NCBI GenBank assembly: GCA_025449475.1
Contig: JANWJM010000050.1
Coordinates: 1-34,872, forward strand
Source: Thermoactinomycetaceae bacterium
Lineage (GTDB): Bacteria > Bacillota > Bacilli > Thermoactinomycetales > Thermoactinomycetaceae
Direction: 5' to 3'
DNA: 34,872 nucleotides
Below the pieces are notes generated by a model. That model was given only the letters and a program-made list of their open reading frames with translations. It had not been told where the DNA came from and ran no database searches. Positions 31,761 through 34,872 of the stretch are shown here, piece by piece; position 1 is the stretch's first letter; every line of letters starts with the position of its first letter. The position numbers and the translations under genes are program-made.

Positions 31761-32741
31761 TCATCCTTTTTGATTTGGCCACAATTTTACTACTAATTGC
31801 TGAATCTCAGATAGTTTTTCAATCTCTTTCTCCAATCGTTGTTGAGAGATGGGTTCTTCGGAGATGGTAATCCCCTCACGATATTGACTCATTCGTTTTA
31901 ATATTCGTTCAGGATAGGCTAAATACAAAGCCAATAATCTCTTTTCTTTTGGAAGAAGTTGATTTTCCCGTTCATAGAGTTGCAACAACTCGTTGGGTGC
32001 TTTTAGATGTGAAAAACGATGGATAAAAAGGGCTAAATCACGCACAGGACTATCGAGCGAAGCATGATCAAAATCGATCCAATAAAAATCCTCATGGTCA
32101 TAAACCAGATTACTGGGATGGATTCGATTATGGCATAATGTATATCGTGGAGCTCTACCCTTTTCAATTCTTATAAACTTTTCCATACCCCGAATAGCAA
32201 AGTCGAGGGATTGATCAATGGTTTGGTAGTGTTTTGACAAACTATACTCAAAGGGAGAAGGAAACTCTTCCTGTTCGATTTTCTGTTTTTCCTTTTTTAT
32301 GTTTTCTCGTTTTTCTTGCCAACGATGAATCCAATTTTGATCGATCGTGGTCTGCCAATCAGTTTCATTGCGAACATAGGGCTCTGCTAAACGATGAAAT
32401 CGTGCCAACGAGCGCACCAGCTCGTCGACTTGGAAGGGAAGATTGCGCGTTTTTTTCCAAGGAGTGGCATACCACTGATCGTGATCATCAGAAACGATCG
32501 CTTCTCCTTTTTTTGTATGTATAAAAGGCAATAGTTGGGTGTATCCATCCCATCGTATTTTATCCAATATTGCTTGCAAACGGGTAAAATTCTTAGATGA
32601 AATCCTTGAACGTTTCAAAAAAAATTTTCCCTTTGGACATGAAATCAGCCAAGTATTCTTGTTTCGATAAATCTGATAGGGCTCCTCCCATCCATACGCA
32701 CGAAGCACCTTGGTGAAAGGTTTGGTTTTAGTACTACTCAA
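31761..32741 (-). CDS. ysxE: YsxE-like spore coat protein, CotS-family fold with disrupted catalytic loop
   Basis: A 326-residue APH/CotS-fold protein encoded directly downstream of spoVID, as is ysxE in B. subtilis. The catalytic loop reads HNRIHPSN (204-211): Arg206 replaces the catalytic Asp of HxDxxxxN. The metal-binding IDFD (222-225) remains. This points to a pseudokinase or binding protein in coat assembly. A highly charged helical stretch (140-160) is typical of this group. The start is TTG 32741 with AAAGGAG 9-10 bases upstream. The CotS-like protein encoded at 3106-4035 has an intact loop, so the two probably differ in function. Confidence 0.85.
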   Translation of the reverse strand: MSSTKTKPFTKVLRAYGWEEPYQIYRNKNTWLISCPKGKFFLKRSRISSKNFTRLQAILDKIRWDGYTQLLPFIHTKKGEAIVSDDHDQWYATPWKKTRNLPFQVDELVRSLARFHRLAEPYVRNETDWQTTIDQNWIHRWQEKRENIKKEKQKIEQEEFPSPFEYSLSKHYQTIDQSLDFAIRGMEKFIRIEKGRAPRYTLCHNRIHPSNLVYDHEDFYWIDFDHASLDSPVRDLALFIHRFSHLKAPNELLQLYERENQLLPKEKRLLALYLAYPERILKRMSQYREGITISEEPISQQRLEKEIEKLSEIQQLVVKLWPNQKG

Positions 32742-32758
32742 CCTGAAACACTCCTTTC

Positions 32759-33733
32759 TTACGGTTGTGAAGAGGTTCCTTTCTCATCTTCATTGGGAAT
32801 GTAAATGATCTGTCCTTTTTCCAGTTCACGATCATCCAAATGGTTTAATTGTCGAATCTGACTAGGGGATATATCATAACGCTCCGCAATCTCTTGCACT
32901 GAATCGTTCTCCTGCACAATTACCATTCGCATAGAGGTGAAATTTTCTTCTTTTTCCCCGAGCAGCCACTGTGCCCAATCCTCCTTGTTGTGATCGATTT
33001 CCTCATCAAGTTGCTCATCCATGGAGACCTGATTCTGTTCTATTTCGTCCTCTGTCTCCGACACTGGCTCGTCCTCATCTGATCTCAACTCTTCAACTTC
33101 CTCTGTTAGTGAATGATCAACTTCCGATTCTTCTGGAAATGCCTCGATCTTCTCAGCTGAAGCCCGATCATCTTTTTCGGGCATCGGGTGATCATCGACC
33201 TCCATCGATTCTTTTTGATCAGGAATTGTTGCCTCTTCTTCGTTCACACTTTCTGCTCTTTCTGAACTGCTGGTTTCAATCGATGCTTCAGAACCCGAAA
33301 ACATGGGGATCTCTTGCTCATCTACAGATTCTTCACCCTGCTTCTCAGGAATTAACCCATCAATTAATAAGATGGCATCAATCTGCAACTCAAATGGTGA
33401 TAGAACTTGATAATCAAAGGATTCAATCTCTGCTGAGATATGATCCAGTTCTGCACGATCAGCAGGCAATGTGATTTCGACCGGAATGATGTAGGACAAT
33501 TCTTCTCGCCTGTCTTCTCCTTCAAATGAGTCCCCTTCCGATTCTTCTCCTGATTGATAAGCACCCTTCAAGCGTAAAAACCCTTCAATCTTTAAATGGT
33601 TTCCTTTATCTTTGATTTCTACATCGGGATAAAGATCCAATTCTAATAACTCTTTAATACTGGGTTGCTGAGTATGTAACCGCACATTCTCACAAATATC
33701 AAAACGGAGTTGGTGAAAGGTTTGATCCGTCAA
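32759..33733 (-). CDS. spoVID: SpoVID spore coat morphogenetic protein (short form)
   Basis: A 324-residue protein. The N-terminal domain (1-135, RFDICENVRLHTQQPSIKEL, then PVEITLPAD and SFDYQVLSPFELQIDA) matches SpoVID. The middle (140-265) is extremely acidic, dominated by Glu, Asp and Ser. The C-terminal LysM domain (about 270-315, VQENDSVQEIAERYD) would bind cortex peptidoglycan or lipid II. SpoVID directs coat encasement and binds SafA in B. subtilis; the B. subtilis protein is about 575 residues, so the linker is much shorter here. The start is TTG 33733 behind AAAGGAGG. Followed by ysxE and preceded by hemL, as in B. subtilis. Confidence 0.92.
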   Translation of the reverse strand: MTDQTFHQLRFDICENVRLHTQQPSIKELLELDLYPDVEIKDKGNHLKIEGFLRLKGAYQSGEESEGDSFEGEDRREELSYIIPVEITLPADRAELDHISAEIESFDYQVLSPFELQIDAILLIDGLIPEKQGEESVDEQEIPMFSGSEASIETSSSERAESVNEEEATIPDQKESMEVDDHPMPEKDDRASAEKIEAFPEESEVDHSLTEEVEELRSDEDEPVSETEDEIEQNQVSMDEQLDEEIDHNKEDWAQWLLGEKEENFTSMRMVIVQENDSVQEIAERYDISPSQIRQLNHLDDRELEKGQIIYIPNEDEKGTSSQP

Positions 33734-33749
33734 TCCGATTCCTCCTTTT

Positions 33750-33767
33750 AGTACAATCGATTGTACT
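33750..33767. repeat. 18-bp perfect palindrome upstream of spoVID
   Basis: AGTACAATCGATTGTACT is identical to its reverse complement. It lies between the predicted sigma-E-like -10 and the Shine-Dalgarno of spoVID, so it covers the expected transcript start. Candidate operator for a dimeric regulator; no terminator-type T-run follows. Confidence 0.8.
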
Positions 33768-33768
33768 T

Positions 33769-33797
33769 ATCTATATGCATGCGAGGGACTGATATAG
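33769..33797 (-). promoter_or_regulatory. Sigma-E-like promoter for spoVID-ysxE
   Basis: On the minus strand CTATATC (33791-33797), a 13-base spacer and CATATAGAT (33769-33777). It resembles the sigma-E pattern less well than the spoIVFA promoter. spoVID is sigma-E dependent in B. subtilis. Confidence 0.4.
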
Positions 33798-33827
33798 TAC
33801 TCCATTGACATAGTTCCTCGAACCAAT

Positions 33828-33862
33828 GAAAAAAGCACCCGCAATCTCTTCTTGCGAGTGCT
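33828..33862 (-). terminator. Rho-independent terminator of hemL
   Basis: AGCACCCGCAA (33834-33844) pairs with TTGCGAGTGCT (33852-33862), 11 bp with one G-T wobble and a 7-base loop, followed on the minus strand by six T. It lies 7 bases past the hemL stop. Confidence 0.85.
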
Positions 33863-33868
33863 CTTCCA

Positions 33869-34872
33869 TTAAAGTTTTTTGAGGGCTTTTCGATTGGCTT
33901 CAATGGTTCGTTCAATGTCATCATCCGAATGAGCAGTGGAGATAAACATTCCCTCAAACTGAGACGGTGGGAGGAGGATGCCTTCTTCCAACATCGCTCG
34001 GAAGTAGGCTTTAAATCTCTCTGTATTGGAAGCCTGTGCTTGTTGATAGTTATTCACAGGACCCTCTGTAAAAAACAGACAGACCATTGAGCCGACGCGA
34101 TTGATCCAAACCGAGATACCACAATCCTTAGCATTTTGAGCGAGACCTTCTTCCAACCGTTGTCCTTTTTCTTCGAGTGATTGATACTGTTCGAGAGTCA
34201 TTTCCAACAGGGTCGCCTTCCCTGCCGCCATCGCGATCGGGTTGCCTGAGAGTGTTCCTGCCTGGTATACAGGTCCCTCTGGAGCAATCATTTGCATAAT
34301 CTCTTTCTTTCCACCATAAGCGCCTACAGGGAGACCGCCACCGATGACTTTTCCCATTGTTGTCAAATCAGGTCGAATATGATAACGCCCTTGAGCCGAT
34401 TGATAATCGACTCGAAACCCTGTCATCACTTCATCAAAGATGAGTACGATTCCCTTTTCTTCGGTCAAACGACGAATCTCATCCAAATACCCGGGTTTGG
34501 GTGGAATGACTCCCATATTTCCCGCAACGGGTTCCATAATAACAGCTGCCAATTCATCTCCATGCTGTTCGATTGCAAGTCGAAACTGATCGAGATCATT
34601 ATAAGGTACGGTTACTGTGTGTTGTGTGGTTTCCAGAGGAACTCCTGGACTATCAGGGAGTCCTAGCGTGGCGACTCCTGAACCAGCTTTGATTAATAAG
34701 CTGTCCGAATGACCATGATAGCTTCCCTCAAATTTTAAGATCTTATTTCTACCTGTATAGGCACGCGCTAAACGCAATGCACTCATGGTCGCTTCCGTCC
34801 CTGAGTTGACCATTCGTACCATCTCGACAGCCGGCATCCGTTCAACCACCAATGAAGCCAATTCTGACTCCA
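33869..34872 (-). CDS. hemL: Glutamate-1-semialdehyde 2,1-aminomutase, 5' end cut by window edge
   Basis: The visible C-terminal 334 residues of HemL, about three quarters of a typical 430-residue protein; the frame is open to the right edge. It is a class III PLP aminotransferase converting glutamate-1-semialdehyde to 5-aminolevulinate. MVRMVNSGTEATMSALRLAR, the gabaculine-sensitive region EGSYHGHSD, the PLP-binding IFDEVMTGFR and the catalytic Lys in TTMGKVIGGGLPVGAYGG are all present. It resembles HemL rather than the paralogue GsaB through its position next to spoVID. Probably the last gene of a hem operon outside the window. Confidence 0.95.
   Translation of the reverse strand, partial: ESELASLVVERMPAVEMVRMVNSGTEATMSALRLARAYTGRNKILKFEGSYHGHSDSLLIKAGSGVATLGLPDSPGVPLETTQHTVTVPYNDLDQFRLAIEQHGDELAAVIMEPVAGNMGVIPPKPGYLDEIRRLTEEKGIVLIFDEVMTGFRVDYQSAQGRYHIRPDLTTMGKVIGGGLPVGAYGGKKEIMQMIAPEGPVYQAGTLSGNPIAMAAGKATLLEMTLEQYQSLEEKGQRLEEGLAQNAKDCGISVWINRVGSMVCLFFTEGPVNNYQQAQASNTERFKAYFRAMLEEGILLPPSQFEGMFISTAHSDDDIERTIEANRKALKKL

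Noticed and set aside
32971..33474. Long plus-strand frame (167 codons) opposite spoVID
   Set aside because: Arises from the acidic Glu/Asp codons of spoVID read in antisense; no ribosome-binding site and no recognisable domain.
33364..33564. Minus-strand frame of 66 codons inside spoVID
   Set aside because: It is an out-of-frame shadow of spoVID without its own ribosome-binding site.

Overview
The window is chromosomal DNA of an endospore-forming Bacillota bacterium. Gene content (spo0B, spoIIB, spoIVFA/spoIVFB, safA, spoVID, spore-coat kinase-like genes, minCD) and a moderately low GC content point there. Gene order follows the Bacillus subtilis blocks yebC..safA and pheA-pheB-obg-spo0B-rpmA-ysxB-rplU-spoIVFB-spoIVFA-minD-minC-radC-maf-spoIIB-comC-folC..ysxE-spoVID-hemL. 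The absence of mreBCD between radC and minC, and the protein style, fit a Thermoactinomycetaceae-like lineage. That placement is inference, not something the sequence proves.

Layout. 1-4.7 kb (minus): the end-truncated gene of an unknown coiled-coil protein, yebC, nadE coupled to a nitrilase-fold protein that lacks the catalytic Cys, a CotS-type kinase, and a short SafA-like LysM coat protein behind a sigma-K-like promoter. 4.8-7.5 kb (plus): a membrane-anchored GDSL hydrolase (YpmR-like) and an ABC exporter pair, ending in a bidirectional terminator shared with ilvE. 7.5-11.9 kb (minus): an amino-acid operon pheB-thrC-thrB-pheA-ilvE. 12.0-12.5 kb (plus): a tyrosine phosphatase of the YfkJ type. 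12.5-22.3 kb (minus): obg and an unusually membrane-anchored Spo0B; the ribosomal operon rplU-ysxB-rpmA with its leader; spoIVFA-spoIVFB behind a good sigma-E promoter; minC-minD; radC, maf, spoIIB and a reduced comC.

22.4-27.8 kb (plus): an accessory block between comC and the folC/murC region. It contains a three-gene operon (ParA-like ATPase, small helical protein, AIPR-family protein with a candidate N-terminal QxK nuclease motif), then an ecsA-ecsB ABC transporter. The ParA/helical/AIPR operon is the best candidate for an undescribed system, probably anti-phage or anti-plasmid. 27.8-34.9 kb (minus): a SCO1-type lipoprotein, murC, folC, a 55-residue membrane protein, a YsxE-like coat protein with a disrupted kinase motif, SpoVID with an 18-bp perfect palindrome in its promoter region, and the C-terminal part of HemL running off the right edge.

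How the parts work together. Most of the window is core physiology (NAD, amino acids, ribosome, cell wall, folate) interleaved with sporulation. Spo0B feeds the phosphorelay, SpoIIB acts in engulfment, SpoIVFA/SpoIVFB control pro-sigma-K cleavage, and SafA, SpoVID and the CotS/YsxE-like proteins build the coat. No tRNA, rRNA, CRISPR array or recognisable insertion sequence was seen. No stretch longer than about 300 bases lacks a gene; the longest gap is 22319-22594, which holds two divergent promoters.
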